From NCBI GenBank assembly GCA_963974915.1, contig CAXBES010000005.1, forward strand, positions 62,001 to 126,000: a DNA stretch of 64,000 nucleotides, given 5' to 3'. A program made the translations under genes and the position numbers. The stretch is from CAXBES01 sp963974915. Its GTDB lineage: Bacteria > Bacteroidota > Bacteroidia > Flavobacteriales > Flavobacteriaceae. The stretch's first letter is position 1; every line of letters begins with the position of its first letter. The notes beneath the pieces were generated by a model that ran no database searches, was not told the origin of the DNA, and saw nothing but the letters and a program-made list of their open reading frames with translations. Of the stretch, positions 7,140 through 16,387 are shown one piece after another.

Positions 7140-9881
7140 ATGAAAAACATTACTTCTTTACTTTTCACGAGGTGTAAAAGTGTCGTTTTGTGGGTCATGG
7201 CATTGGTATTCTCAGTGTCAATTGCTCAAAATCCGTACACAATTCAGTTTCAGGATCAAACTATTGAAATGCCCGAAAACATTTCTACTTTTCAGTGGAG
7301 TGAAATGCCGCAATCATCGAGACTCGATAATGGATATATAGGATGGGTTCAATTTTACGAAACTCCTAACCAAGCGACGCAAGACTTTTTTAAAACTAAT
7401 GGACTGCAGCTTATAAGCTATATTCCTCACAGAACTTATTTATTTCATTTTCCGGAGAACACTTCAATTTCACTTTTACAACAATCTGGTGTAAGAAGTA
7501 TTGTTCCGGTATCTAATAATGTAAAAATTTCTTCAAGCCTAAGATTTACTCCTTACGAATCCTGGGCGATGGAAGGTGACAATGTACTTGTTACAGTGAT
7601 TCATCACGAAATGATGAATAACCAGGCAGTTGTGAGAGATCTTGTATCTCAGGGTTACACAATCAAACAACAATATGAAAATTCTAATCATATAGAATTA
7701 GCAATTCCAACAAACAGCATTGAGTCAATTGCTTCTTTACCATATATTAAGTGGGTAGAATTAATTACACCTCCATCTGTTAAGGATGATACACGTGGTA
7801 GAAGTCTTCACCGTGCAAATGGTCTTGATACGCAAACTGATACAGGTAGAAACTACACCGGAAACGGAATTGGTGTTATGACCAGAGATGACGGTGCAGT
7901 TGGACCTCATATCGATTTTGAAGGAAGAATATCCGGATTAGTTGGTAATAACGGTAGTAGTACACATGGTGATGGAGTTTCCGGAATTATGGCAGGTGCT
8001 GGTAACAGAAACCCGGCCAATCGTGGTATGGCGGCTGAAGCAAGTTTATTAGTGGTTAACTACAACTCGTCTTTCTTAGATTCGCCTACTACCACTAACA
8101 TTAATTCAGGTACATCTGTAATCACAAACTCATCATATAGTAATGGATGTAATGATGGTTATACGTCTACAACAGTAACAGTAGATACTCAAATGAATAC
8201 ACTTCCTAATTTATTACACGTTTTTTCGGCAGGTAACTCAAACAATTCTAATTGTGGTTATGGTGCCGGAAATCAATGGGGTAATATTACCGGAGGTCAT
8301 AAACAAGGAAAGAACGTAATTGCAACTGCAAACGTATTCTTCGATGGTTCTTTAGTGTCATCAAGTAGCCGTGGACCGGCTCATGACGGTAGAATTAAGC
8401 CGGATATTTCTGCAAATGGACAAAACCAAATTTCTACAGCTCCAGATCATGGATACTTAACTTTTGGTGGTACTTCTGGTGCTGCACCGGGAATAGCAGG
8501 TATTTCTGCTCAATTATATCAAGCCTATAGCGAAGCTAACGGAGGAGACCTGCCAGATGGTTCTCTTATTAAAGCGGTTCTTTTAAACACAGCTAATGAT
8601 GCTGGAAATGTTGGTCCCGACTTTAAGTTTGGATGGGGTATTGTTAATGCACTTAGAGCCGGAATCCTTATTGAAGAAGGACGCCACTTATCAGATAATG
8701 TAACTCAAGGAGGTTCTAATACACATACTATTAATGTTCCTGCAGGTACTGCACAGGTGCGCTTTATGGTACATTGGAATGACCCGGCTGCTACAGTTGG
8801 TGCCTCTCCTGCATTAGTAAACGACCTTGATCTTACAGTAACAGACCCTTCAAGCAATGTCTTAGAGCCATGGATCTTAGATTCAACTCCTAATCCAACT
8901 GCCCTTGATACTCCTGCAACAACGGGTGTTGATCGTCTAAATAATGTTGAGCAAGTATTAATTAACGCGCCTGCAGCAGGTAACTACGATGTAACTATCG
9001 ATGGATTTAACGTACCTGTTGGTCCACAAGAGTATTTTGTAGTTTATGAGATTATTAGTGAAAACTTAACGGTTACTTATCCAAATGGTGGAGAGCACTT
9101 CTTCCCTAACGTACCGGAATCGATTCACTGGGATGCTATAGATACTACAGATGATTATGTAGTGGACTACTCTACAGATAACGGAGCAACCTGGACTAAT
9201 ATCGCGACTGTACCAAACGGTACTACTACTGTTGCATGGACTGCTGTAAATGAAAATACAGGACAAGGACTTATTAGAGTAACAAGTGGTGCTTACCAAG
9301 ATGTAAGTGACGCTAATTTTGATATTGCCAGATATACCAACGTAATCAATATCACAAAAGTTTGTGAGACAGAAGCTACATTCACGTGTTTAGATGTGGC
9401 AGATGCCGAATTCTACGACTGGTATAGACTAGGAGCTACAAGCATGGAATTAATTGGAACAAGTACCACTGCCAGCATTGTCGTACCTATTTCCGATCCG
9501 GATGATGAAATGTGGATCGCAATGTCTGCAAGAAATGATACTGAAGGATGGGAAAGCCGTAGATCTAATGCTAAATTCTACGAAGGTGGATTACTAGACT
9601 GTGTACTGGGACTTGATGATAACGCTTTATCTTCTGCGGTAACAGTATATCCTAACCCTGCTTCAACCGAAGTTTTCGTTTCGTTAAATGATTCAACATT
9701 CGAGAATTTTGAAGTTAAGCTTACAAACAGCTTAGGACAAGTACTACAAACCATCAATACAAAAGATCTTAACGGAAGTAACAATACTTCTATCAATGTA
9801 TCTTCGTATGCGAGAGGGTTGTACTTTGTAACGATCACCGCCGGTGAAAGTGCTACAACTAAAAAGCTTCTTATTAAATAA
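7140..9881 (+). CDS. S8 family serine protease exported by the type IX secretion system
   Basis: A 913-residue secreted subtilase. A signal peptide (residues 1-29) ends near SIAQ. The catalytic residues are visible: Asp in RDDG (~249), His276 in STHGDG, oxyanion Asn366 in SAGNSN and Ser446 in GGTSGAAP. After the protease core comes a beta-rich P-domain-like or KP43-type region (~523-645). A Kre9/KNH-like module follows (TYPNGGEHF ... IHWDA), then another beta domain. The C-terminal ~75 residues carry the T9SS type A sorting signal (VYPNPAS ... GLYFVTI ... KKLLIK), which in this pathway is cleaved while the protein is attached to the cell surface or released. The substrate is unknown; nutrient proteolysis or processing of surface proteins is plausible. 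Confidence 0.93.
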   Translation: MKNITSLLFTRCKSVVLWVMALVFSVSIAQNPYTIQFQDQTIEMPENISTFQWSEMPQSSRLDNGYIGWVQFYETPNQATQDFFKTNGLQLISYIPHRTYLFHFPENTSISLLQQSGVRSIVPVSNNVKISSSLRFTPYESWAMEGDNVLVTVIHHEMMNNQAVVRDLVSQGYTIKQQYENSNHIELAIPTNSIESIASLPYIKWVELITPPSVKDDTRGRSLHRANGLDTQTDTGRNYTGNGIGVMTRDDGAVGPHIDFEGRISGLVGNNGSSTHGDGVSGIMAGAGNRNPANRGMAAEASLLVVNYNSSFLDSPTTTNINSGTSVITNSSYSNGCNDGYTSTTVTVDTQMNTLPNLLHVFSAGNSNNSNCGYGAGNQWGNITGGHKQGKNVIATANVFFDGSLVSSSSRGPAHDGRIKPDISANGQNQISTAPDHGYLTFGGTSGAAPGIAGISAQLYQAYSEANGGDLPDGSLIKAVLLNTANDAGNVGPDFKFGWGIVNALRAGILIEEGRHLSDNVTQGGSNTHTINVPAGTAQVRFMVHWNDPAATVGASPALVNDLDLTVTDPSSNVLEPWILDSTPNPTALDTPATTGVDRLNNVEQVLINAPAAGNYDVTIDGFNVPVGPQEYFVVYEIISENLTVTYPNGGEHFFPNVPESIHWDAIDTTDDYVVDYSTDNGATWTNIATVPNGTTTVAWTAVNENTGQGLIRVTSGAYQDVSDANFDIARYTNVINITKVCETEATFTCLDVADAEFYDWYRLGATSMELIGTSTTASIVVPISDPDDEMWIAMSARNDTEGWESRRSNAKFYEGGLLDCVLGLDDNALSSAVTVYPNPASTEVFVSLNDSTFENFEVKLTNSLGQVLQTINTKDLNGSNNTSINVSSYARGLYFVTITAGESATTKKLLIK

Positions 9882-9900
9882 ATAAGAACTTTATAAAACT

Positions 9901-9934
9901 AAAAAGGCTGTCTTGTTAAGACAGCCTTTTTTTA
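9901..9934. terminator. Bidirectional terminator between subtilase and envC-like genes
   Basis: A perfect 14-bp stem (AAAAAGGCTGTCTT / AAGACAGCCTTTTT) with a GTT loop gives a U-tract in both directions. It lies between two convergent genes. Confidence 0.9.
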
Positions 9935-9935
9935 T

Positions 9936-11168
9936 TTACATTCTGTAGATCCAGTCTGATGGGTTCATCTTATTTGAATTCTTGTAGATATAGAACTTTA
10001 ATGTTGTTTTACCCGTAGCAGGATTGTTATAAACTGTTCCTAATTCCTGTTTAGTGACCACCTTATCACCTTTTTTAACGAGTACACTTGAGAGATTACT
10101 ATACACAGTGATATAATCTCCATGACGGATATAAACAGCCTGATTTGCCCCTCTAATTTGTTGTACCTGCATTACTTCTCCATTAAAAACCGCTCTAGCC
10201 TTAGAGTTTGCTTCAGTAGTTATTTCAACGCCATTATTATTGGTCGTTACATTTGGAAACTGAGGATGCCTGTGTGTCCCGTAACTCTCGGTAACTATAC
10301 CCTTTTCCACAGGCCAGATCAATTTTCCCTTATTGCTGGTAAAGTTCGCCGCGAGTGCCTTTGCCTCAGGAGTTAGTCCAAGTGTTGCGGTCGACTTTGT
10401 TGTTGTGACATTATTTTCGGAACTTTTATTAGAGCTGGCAATTGCCTCCCTAATCATTGCCTCAATTTGCTTGTCAATTCTATCTGCCTCTTTCTGCTTG
10501 GTCCTAATCTGGGTAGCAAATTTCCCTTCGTCTTTTTTAAGTGACGCAATTAATGCCTCTTGTTCCTTTTTCTCCTTCGTAAGATTCGCTCTCGCTATCT
10601 TATTCTCCTCTATGAGTTTCTGTTTTTGCTTTTTCTGTTCTATGAGATCGGTATTTAGCGTTTGGAGCATTGCGGTTTTTTCTTTAATACTCTCACCCTG
10701 TTTCTTTCTGTGTTTAGCGTACTGCTTCATATACTGTAACCGCTTATAAGCCTGTAGAAAATTATTAGAAGACAGTAAGAACATAACCCTACTCTGTTGC
10801 GACTTACTTTTATACGACTTCTTGATCATGGCAGCATAGTCTTCCTTAAGCACTTTTAATTCATCACGCAAAAGCTCCATTTTAGTGAGATTGTCATTCA
10901 CTTTTCTAGTGAGTAAATTGGCCTGCTGATTCGTGATCTTTATTAAATTTTCTCGTGCAGTAATTCGCTGATCTAGGTCTTCTACTTGTGTTAGAACCGA
11001 CTTCTTTTCACCTCTGGTTTTAAAAAGCAAAGAGTTGATCTGCTTAATATCATTTAATAAAGCCTGTCTTTTTTCTTCGAGTTCCTTCTGTTTGTCCGGT
11101 TGCCCGAAACTTGTAGAAATCACAAAAAAACAAGCAAAAACAATAAGATATTTGTGAAAGTCTTTCAT
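9936..11168 (-). CDS. EnvC-like murein hydrolase activator (degenerate LytM/M23)
   Basis: A 410-residue periplasmic protein: signal peptide (1-22), a long coiled coil (~25-240) and a C-terminal LytM domain (~283-406). The zinc ligands of active M23 peptidases are replaced. The H-x3-D position reads Asn311/Glu315 (NNGVEI), and the HLH of HLHFE reads TLK at 389-391. The fold is therefore probably non-catalytic, as in EnvC and NlpD, which activate septal amidases through their LytM domains. It is the last gene of the minus-strand operon, directly abutting the DUF4292 gene. The amidase partner is not in the window. Confidence 0.87.
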   Translation of the reverse strand: MKDFHKYLIVFACFFVISTSFGQPDKQKELEEKRQALLNDIKQINSLLFKTRGEKKSVLTQVEDLDQRITARENLIKITNQQANLLTRKVNDNLTKMELLRDELKVLKEDYAAMIKKSYKSKSQQSRVMFLLSSNNFLQAYKRLQYMKQYAKHRKKQGESIKEKTAMLQTLNTDLIEQKKQKQKLIEENKIARANLTKEKKEQEALIASLKKDEGKFATQIRTKQKEADRIDKQIEAMIREAIASSNKSSENNVTTTKSTATLGLTPEAKALAANFTSNKGKLIWPVEKGIVTESYGTHRHPQFPNVTTNNNGVEITTEANSKARAVFNGEVMQVQQIRGANQAVYIRHGDYITVYSNLSSVLVKKGDKVVTKQELGTVYNNPATGKTTLKFYIYKNSNKMNPSDWIYRM

Positions 11169-11957
11169 CTATTTTAATCTAATTTCTTCATATCCCTGCG
11201 GAATGGTAAACGGAAAGCTAACCGAAACATTGAGGTCTATCTTTTTATAGTTAAGATCGATTTTAGTTTTTTTACTTTCTTCGGAAGGAGACGCTGCCGC
11301 TTCAATTGTTTCTATATTTATTTCGGAAGGAAACAAATTTCCATCAAGATTCTGATACTCCCCATATCTTACAGTGAGAATTCGACCTTCGTTTGGCTGC
11401 GATAAAGTTTCCGAAGCAATCTTAAACGAGTTCGAATAAAGTAGTAACGAATAAATAAAATTAGGCTGCTGTTTTTTTGGTAATAACTTGTACTTCCCCT
11501 GTACCCAACTTGATGTATATCCGCTTTCAGACAAATTGAAAATTGATTGCCCTAATAAAATATCCTGTGCCTTCTGAAAATCTATATCGGTACCCAGCCA
11601 TTCACTTAATAACGTAAAGTCTCCCTCGAAATAGGTGTTAGAAATACTCTCATAATAGCTAACCCGGTCCGGAGTAATGAGGACTTTTGCCAGGGTAATC
11701 CCTAAAATTGAAGCTTTTATCCAAATGGTTTCATCTTTTTCCATTCGTAAACTCGCCGTAATGCTCTGCACTTTGCTATCATCTTCGTAAACAACCTGAA
11801 CCCGCGAGGCTAATGTATTAAACTGAGGTTCGGATGCCAAATGTGCATTCACAACATCTTTTGTAGATAAAACTTCTGTTTTTGTTACAGATTTACTTCC
11901 ACCACAGGCGCTAGCAATTAATAATAGAATAAGAAAATATAGGGGCTTAATATTCAT
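11169..11957 (-). CDS. DUF4292 lipoprotein
   Basis: A 262-residue lipoprotein with lipobox ASAC and lipidated Cys18. The rest is strand-rich with amphipathic segments (IWIKASILGITLAKVLITPD). This is the flavobacterial DUF4292 family. My understanding is that it resembles the LolA/LolB lipoprotein-carrier fold, but I cannot verify that here. It lies between a TPR protein (4-base gap) and the EnvC-like protein (0-base gap), so it is probably translated from the same mRNA and likely acts in the envelope. Confidence 0.8.
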   Translation of the reverse strand: MNIKPLYFLILLLIASACGGSKSVTKTEVLSTKDVVNAHLASEPQFNTLASRVQVVYEDDSKVQSITASLRMEKDETIWIKASILGITLAKVLITPDRVSYYESISNTYFEGDFTLLSEWLGTDIDFQKAQDILLGQSIFNLSESGYTSSWVQGKYKLLPKKQQPNFIYSLLLYSNSFKIASETLSQPNEGRILTVRYGEYQNLDGNLFPSEINIETIEAAASPSEESKKTKIDLNYKKIDLNVSVSFPFTIPQGYEEIRLK

Positions 11958-11961
11958 AAGA

Positions 11962-13335
11962 TCAATTAGAATCTTTTAACTCTAACGCTTTTTTAGCATA
12001 CAAATTGGCTTTCTTAGTATCTCCTTTACCTGTGTAAGCTAAATTTAATTGTTCATAGAAGTCTTTTTCCATTTTTGGGTCATCTAGTAAATAATCGATA
12101 CCCGTCTCTAAACTCTCAATGGCAACGTCTATATTTTGCAGTTTATTATTGGCCACTCCATTTAAAAGATAAATTAAAGCCTGCGCCGGAAATATCTCCA
12201 GTCCCTGAGCACTCAGTGCAGCCGCACTTTCATATTTTTTGAAATCGATTTGAAGCAGTAAAGTGTTTTTTAATAAACTATAGTTATCCTCGTCTATGGC
12301 AACACCTTTTTCGTAAAACTTTAAGGCGTCCTCATTTCGACCCTTGGTCATGTAATAATCTCCCAACTTTTCGAACACAACTCCGTTGTCGTCTGCTGAA
12401 AATAGATCGACTATTTTTTCTAGATCGCTCTCGTACGACGGATTGGCATTTACAAACTGAATAAAATCTCCTAATACCTTAAACTGACTCTCTTTATCGA
12501 TCTGACTCGATGCAAAAACCTTTTTCATCGAATTTATGGCTTCCGAAGCATTTCCTTCGTCCAGATAGAATTTATACAAAGCCAAATGCACCAATTCAGA
12601 CTTTGGATTGTTGCTTAACAATTCTTTAGCCGTTTTAAAGGCTTTTTCTGTATTTCCTTCTTCGCTGTATAGATAGATTAAATTAAGATAATCTCTTTCG
12701 TTCTTAGGGTTCGTATCTACCTTTTCTTCCAGTTTTTCGATCTCCCCTGTTGTATTTCCCGTAGCTCTGTAGATCTGAGTTCTCAAGGCATCGCGGTAAT
12801 CACTTTCTCCCCAACTTTCATCCAATTCGTCAAGTAAGGTTAGAGCTTTATCATATTGCTTAGTACGAGAGTAAAGATTAGCAAGATCTTCTTTGTAATC
12901 GTCATCAAATTCAATAAGCCTTTTTACTAATGGAATAGCTGCGTTATAATCTCGCTCCTGATAATATAGATCATACAAAGCTTCCATGACATCTAATCTA
13001 TCCCCTTCAGATTCTAAAACCTTCATAAAATAGGGTTGTGCATCTCTGTATCGTCGTACCGAAACCAAATTTTTTGCAATTTCAGAATTTACAACGGCCA
13101 ACAGACTGCTGTCATCCTTAGCCGCTTTTTCTGCTTTCGTTAAGGCTTCTAAGGCAAGTTCATAATTCTCGATTCCTTTTTGTTTCAGGGCTTCAAAAAA
13201 ATTGTCCTGAAATGCATCGCTAACATTCCCCAGATCATCTGTAGGTTCTTCAAGTTCTTGCGCATAGTTTAACTTCGGAAACAAGAGTATTCCCAAGAAA
13301 AGAAAACACAGAAAATGATACCTAACTCTAATCAT
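11962..13335 (-). CDS. Exported TPR-repeat protein
   Basis: A 457-residue protein with a signal peptide (about residues 1-25, ending NYAQ). An almost continuous series of tetratricopeptide repeats follows (for example the YDKALTLLDEL and NEDALKFYEKG helices). It probably serves as a periplasmic or outer-membrane scaffold. Only 2 bases separate it from the nucleotidyltransferase upstream and 4 from DUF4292 downstream. No catalytic site is expected in this fold; the partner is unknown. Confidence 0.8.
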   Translation of the reverse strand: MIRVRYHFLCFLFLGILLFPKLNYAQELEEPTDDLGNVSDAFQDNFFEALKQKGIENYELALEALTKAEKAAKDDSSLLAVVNSEIAKNLVSVRRYRDAQPYFMKVLESEGDRLDVMEALYDLYYQERDYNAAIPLVKRLIEFDDDYKEDLANLYSRTKQYDKALTLLDELDESWGESDYRDALRTQIYRATGNTTGEIEKLEEKVDTNPKNERDYLNLIYLYSEEGNTEKAFKTAKELLSNNPKSELVHLALYKFYLDEGNASEAINSMKKVFASSQIDKESQFKVLGDFIQFVNANPSYESDLEKIVDLFSADDNGVVFEKLGDYYMTKGRNEDALKFYEKGVAIDEDNYSLLKNTLLLQIDFKKYESAAALSAQGLEIFPAQALIYLLNGVANNKLQNIDVAIESLETGIDYLLDDPKMEKDFYEQLNLAYTGKGDTKKANLYAKKALELKDSN

Positions 13336-13337
13336 AA

Positions 13338-14354
13338 TTATTTTAGTTCGGAATAATCGCCAATGCTCACGTTGGTGAATTTCCCATTGAAAGTAGCGTG
13401 GTTTCCAATCATAGCATTGTCTAAAGTAGCATTTTTAACTTCAGAGTGCGTTTGGATTATACTATTTTTAACGTTACTATTTTCAATAATTGTGCCGTCT
13501 CCAATTGAGGCGAACGGTCCAACCGTGGAATTCTTTAAAGTTACATTCTCTCCAATAAAACAAGGTTCGATTATTTCTGAATTATCTTTTGTAATATTTT
13601 CTGAAACCAGTTTTTCTCCACTTTCGGCCAAAAAACCTAACATCCTTCTATTGGTTTCAACAGTTACTTCCTTGTTGCCGCAATCCATCCACTCACTTAC
13701 CGTTCCTGTTTTAAACACCTTCCCGCTTGCCATCATTCGCTTAATTCCATCATTGATCTGGTATTCCCCACCATTGATGATATTATTATCCAATACATAT
13801 TGAAGTTCATTCTTCAAAACTGAAACATCTTTAAAGTAGTAGATTCCGATTACCGCTTGATCACTGACAAAACTACTAGGTTTCTCTACCAATTCGGTGA
13901 TTTCGTTTCGTTCATTTAAGTTTACGACACCATAGGCTTCGGGGTTTTCAACTTTTTTGGTCCAAATCACACTATCTGCTTCCTTATCCAGGTTAAAATC
14001 GGCTTTAATAAGGGTATCTGCATATGCGATCACAGCGGGCCCGGATAATGACGGTTCTGCACACATAATTGCGTGACCGGTTCCTTTTGGGTCCAATTGC
14101 CTGTAAATACTTGCTTTCGCGCCCAATCCGGTCGCTAGTTCTTTTAGACTCGCAACCACCTCTTCACCAAAAAAGGCCGGGTCGCCAAGTATAAATGCTA
14201 TTTCTTCAATATCTTCATTTAGTACCCGAACGATATCTGCTACCAGTCGATGTACGATAGGTTTTCCAGCTACGGGGATCAAGGGTTTTGGTATCGTTAA
14301 TGTATGTGGACGAAGACGTGAACCACGTCCCGCCATTGGAACAATTATTTTCAT
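13338..14354 (-). CDS. Sugar-phosphate nucleotidyltransferase with hexapeptide tail
   Basis: A 338-residue enzyme of the glucose-1-phosphate thymidylyl/uridylyltransferase superfamily. It has the N-terminal nucleotide-binding loop AGRGSRLRP (8-16) and the IPKPLIP lysine (Lys23), a central EYQINDG block, and a C-terminal left-handed beta-helix with repeats such as IIENSNV and NSIIQT. It makes an NDP-sugar from a sugar 1-phosphate. Whether it is dTTP- or UTP-specific cannot be read. Its place in an operon with a flippase and envelope proteins suggests a precursor for cell-surface glycan. An RmlA role for the rml genes at 55 kb is possible but speculative. Confidence 0.88.
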   Translation of the reverse strand: MKIIVPMAGRGSRLRPHTLTIPKPLIPVAGKPIVHRLVADIVRVLNEDIEEIAFILGDPAFFGEEVVASLKELATGLGAKASIYRQLDPKGTGHAIMCAEPSLSGPAVIAYADTLIKADFNLDKEADSVIWTKKVENPEAYGVVNLNERNEITELVEKPSSFVSDQAVIGIYYFKDVSVLKNELQYVLDNNIINGGEYQINDGIKRMMASGKVFKTGTVSEWMDCGNKEVTVETNRRMLGFLAESGEKLVSENITKDNSEIIEPCFIGENVTLKNSTVGPFASIGDGTIIENSNVKNSIIQTHSEVKNATLDNAMIGNHATFNGKFTNVSIGDYSELK

Positions 14355-14408
14355 AGATATTCCCGCATGGGCGGGTTTTTAATTAAACTTAATTACTATT
14401 AGGTCAAG

Positions 14409-14843
14409 TTATTTTACACCGGTACTTCCAAATCCGCCGCTGCCACGAAGCGTGTCTTCCAACTCATCTACATCTTCCCAAACAGCTCTTTCGTGTTTTG
14501 CGATAACAAGCTGTGCAATTCTTTCACCATTTTCAATGGTAAAATCTTCATTTGAGAGATTAACCAGAATTACTCCAATTTCTCCCCGGTAATCTGCATC
14601 TATTGTTCCCGGTGCATTTAACACTGAAATTCCCTTTTTTGCTGCTAGTCCGCTTCTAGGTCTTACCTGTGCTTCGTAACCCATGGGAAGTTCAATAAAC
14701 AGCCCTGTTTTTACGATCGCACGTTGTAGAGGCTTCAGAGTTGACGGCTCGGTGACGTTAGCCCGCAGGTCCATCCCCGCAGAAGCTATTGTTTCGTAAG
14801 AAGGTAATGGATGACTTGATTTATTTATGATCTTCACTTTCAT
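14409..14843 (-). CDS. dut: dUTP diphosphatase
   Basis: Hydrolyses dUTP to dUMP and pyrophosphate, keeping uracil out of DNA and feeding dTMP synthesis. All five trimeric dUTPase motifs are present in order: AGMDLRA, RPRSGLAAKKG, the DADYRGEI motif with the catalytic Asp, GERIAQLVI, and the C-terminal RGSGGFGSTG arm. The 144-residue length is typical. It overlaps the end of the upstream flippase gene by 4 bases, indicating translational coupling. Confidence 0.96.
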   Translation of the reverse strand: MKVKIINKSSHPLPSYETIASAGMDLRANVTEPSTLKPLQRAIVKTGLFIELPMGYEAQVRPRSGLAAKKGISVLNAPGTIDADYRGEIGVILVNLSNEDFTIENGERIAQLVIAKHERAVWEDVDELEDTLRGSGGFGSTGVK

Positions 14844-16300
14844 TTTCTACTAATTCTTTGCAACTCTTTCTTTTCTGAAAAAATAATTAGTAACAAAAAT
14901 ACCAATAATAATGCAGTCCCAATGACTAAATTCCCATCAAAAACGTAGAACGAAATTGATGAAAACACGATAGAAAGTAATAAATACGCCGCGATCTTTT
15001 TGAGATCATACGGAATTGGGTAATACTTTCTTCCGAAGAAATAAGAAAGAAACATCATCATTCCATACGCTGCCAAAGTAGCGATCGCCGAACCCATATA
15101 ACTAATTAGAGGAATTAAAGCGAAGTTAAGCACCAATGTAATTACGGCGCCAACCACCGAAATATAGGCGCCAAATTTTGTTTTGTCTGTCACTTTATAC
15201 CATACAGAAAGATTGTGATAAATACCCAGACAAAGGTTTGCCAAAAGTATGATAGGTACAATAGAGAGAGCTACCCAATACTCCGGATTTGTAATTAGTA
15301 GCCGCTTAAATAAGTCCAGATAGACAACGACGAATAACAAAATCAGACTTCCAAAAATGGTAAAGTATTTCGTAATAGTGGCATAAGTTTGTTTTGCATT
15401 ACTCTGCGAGGCATGTTTAAAGAAGAAGGGTTCAATTCCCAGTCTAAAGGCAGTTGCAAATAAGGTCATAAAAACACCTAATTTATAGCAAGCTGCGTAC
15501 ACCCCTACTTCTGCTTCTGCGATATTTTCCGGTAGCAAATACTTTAGTAGTATTTTATCAAAGGCTTCATTTATTGAAAATGCGATCCCGGCTATTAATA
15601 CGGGAAATGCATACCTCATCATCTTTTTCCAGATCGCAATGTCTAACTTAAAACCAATTTTAAAGTATAGGGGAAGGAGTATTAGCAGGGTAATACCACT
15701 GGCAATAAGATTTGCGATGAACACATAGATCACTTTGTTTTCTTCGGAATAAATTTTGGACCAGAAAGATGCTGGATCGCTTATTGCTAATTTTGGAAGC
15801 ACCAAAAAGAAGAATAAATTTAAACCAAGGTTAACGCAAACATTGAAGATCTTGACAGCTGCATACTTCATTGGTTTTTCGTTGGCACGAAACCACACAA
15901 AGGGTATTACAGCAAGCGCATCTAAGGCTAATATTAGTAGTCCGTATAGAACATATTCAGGTCTAAAATCCAGGAACTGAGCTAACGGATCGTAAAAGAT
16001 AACAGAGAATCCAACAAAGACTAAAGTGGTTAAAGTAAGGGATGTAAGTGCAGTAGATTGCACAATGCGTCGTTGTGACAAATCCTTGTGAATAAAACGG
16101 AAGAATGCGGTTTCCATTCCATAGGATAAAAGCACATTACCTAATATTAAATACGACATGATAGAAGCGTAGATCCCAAATTGAGAAGGTGCTAAAACCT
16201 GTGTATACAAAGGTACAAGTACGATGGCCAAGGCACGGGGAAGTACCGTCGCCAATCCATAAATAAAGGTTTGCTGAAAAAGTTTTTTGAATATGGACAC
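14840..16300 (-). CDS. Polysaccharide flippase (Wzx/MATE-like)
   Basis: A 486-residue integral membrane protein with 12-14 hydrophobic helices and the N-terminal FKKLFQQTFIYGLATVLPRAL motif region typical of the MOP-superfamily polysaccharide transporters. It probably flips an undecaprenyl- or lipid-linked glycan across the inner membrane. It is the first gene of the operon running to 9936, with dut overlapping by 4 bases. It is distinct from the second flippase inside the polysaccharide island at 46.8 kb. The substrate is unknown. Confidence 0.87.
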   Translation of the reverse strand: MSIFKKLFQQTFIYGLATVLPRALAIVLVPLYTQVLAPSQFGIYASIMSYLILGNVLLSYGMETAFFRFIHKDLSQRRIVQSTALTSLTLTTLVFVGFSVIFYDPLAQFLDFRPEYVLYGLLILALDALAVIPFVWFRANEKPMKYAAVKIFNVCVNLGLNLFFFLVLPKLAISDPASFWSKIYSEENKVIYVFIANLIASGITLLILLPLYFKIGFKLDIAIWKKMMRYAFPVLIAGIAFSINEAFDKILLKYLLPENIAEAEVGVYAACYKLGVFMTLFATAFRLGIEPFFFKHASQSNAKQTYATITKYFTIFGSLILLFVVVYLDLFKRLLITNPEYWVALSIVPIILLANLCLGIYHNLSVWYKVTDKTKFGAYISVVGAVITLVLNFALIPLISYMGSAIATLAAYGMMMFLSYFFGRKYYPIPYDLKKIAAYLLLSIVFSSISFYVFDGNLVIGTALLLVFLLLIIFSEKKELQRISRK

Positions 16301-16353
16301 CTACATTTTGCTCTATAAAAACCTACAAGGTTACGAAAACCAAATAGCTCAAA

Positions 16354-16361
16354 CAAAAGTA
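16354..16361 (-). promoter_or_regulatory. Candidate -7 box for the flippase-dut operon
   Basis: Minus-strand TACTTTTG (TAnnTTTG), 53 bases upstream of the flippase ATG. Confidence 0.4.
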
Positions 16362-16387
16362 ATAAGTATTATTAGAATAAAGTGTTT

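Noticed and set aside
10333..10749. Hydrophobic 138-codon frame antisense to the EnvC-like coiled coil
   Set aside because: Low-complexity mirror of Lys/Glu codons of a coiled coil; such frames read as Phe/Ser/Leu-rich and look like membrane segments by chance.
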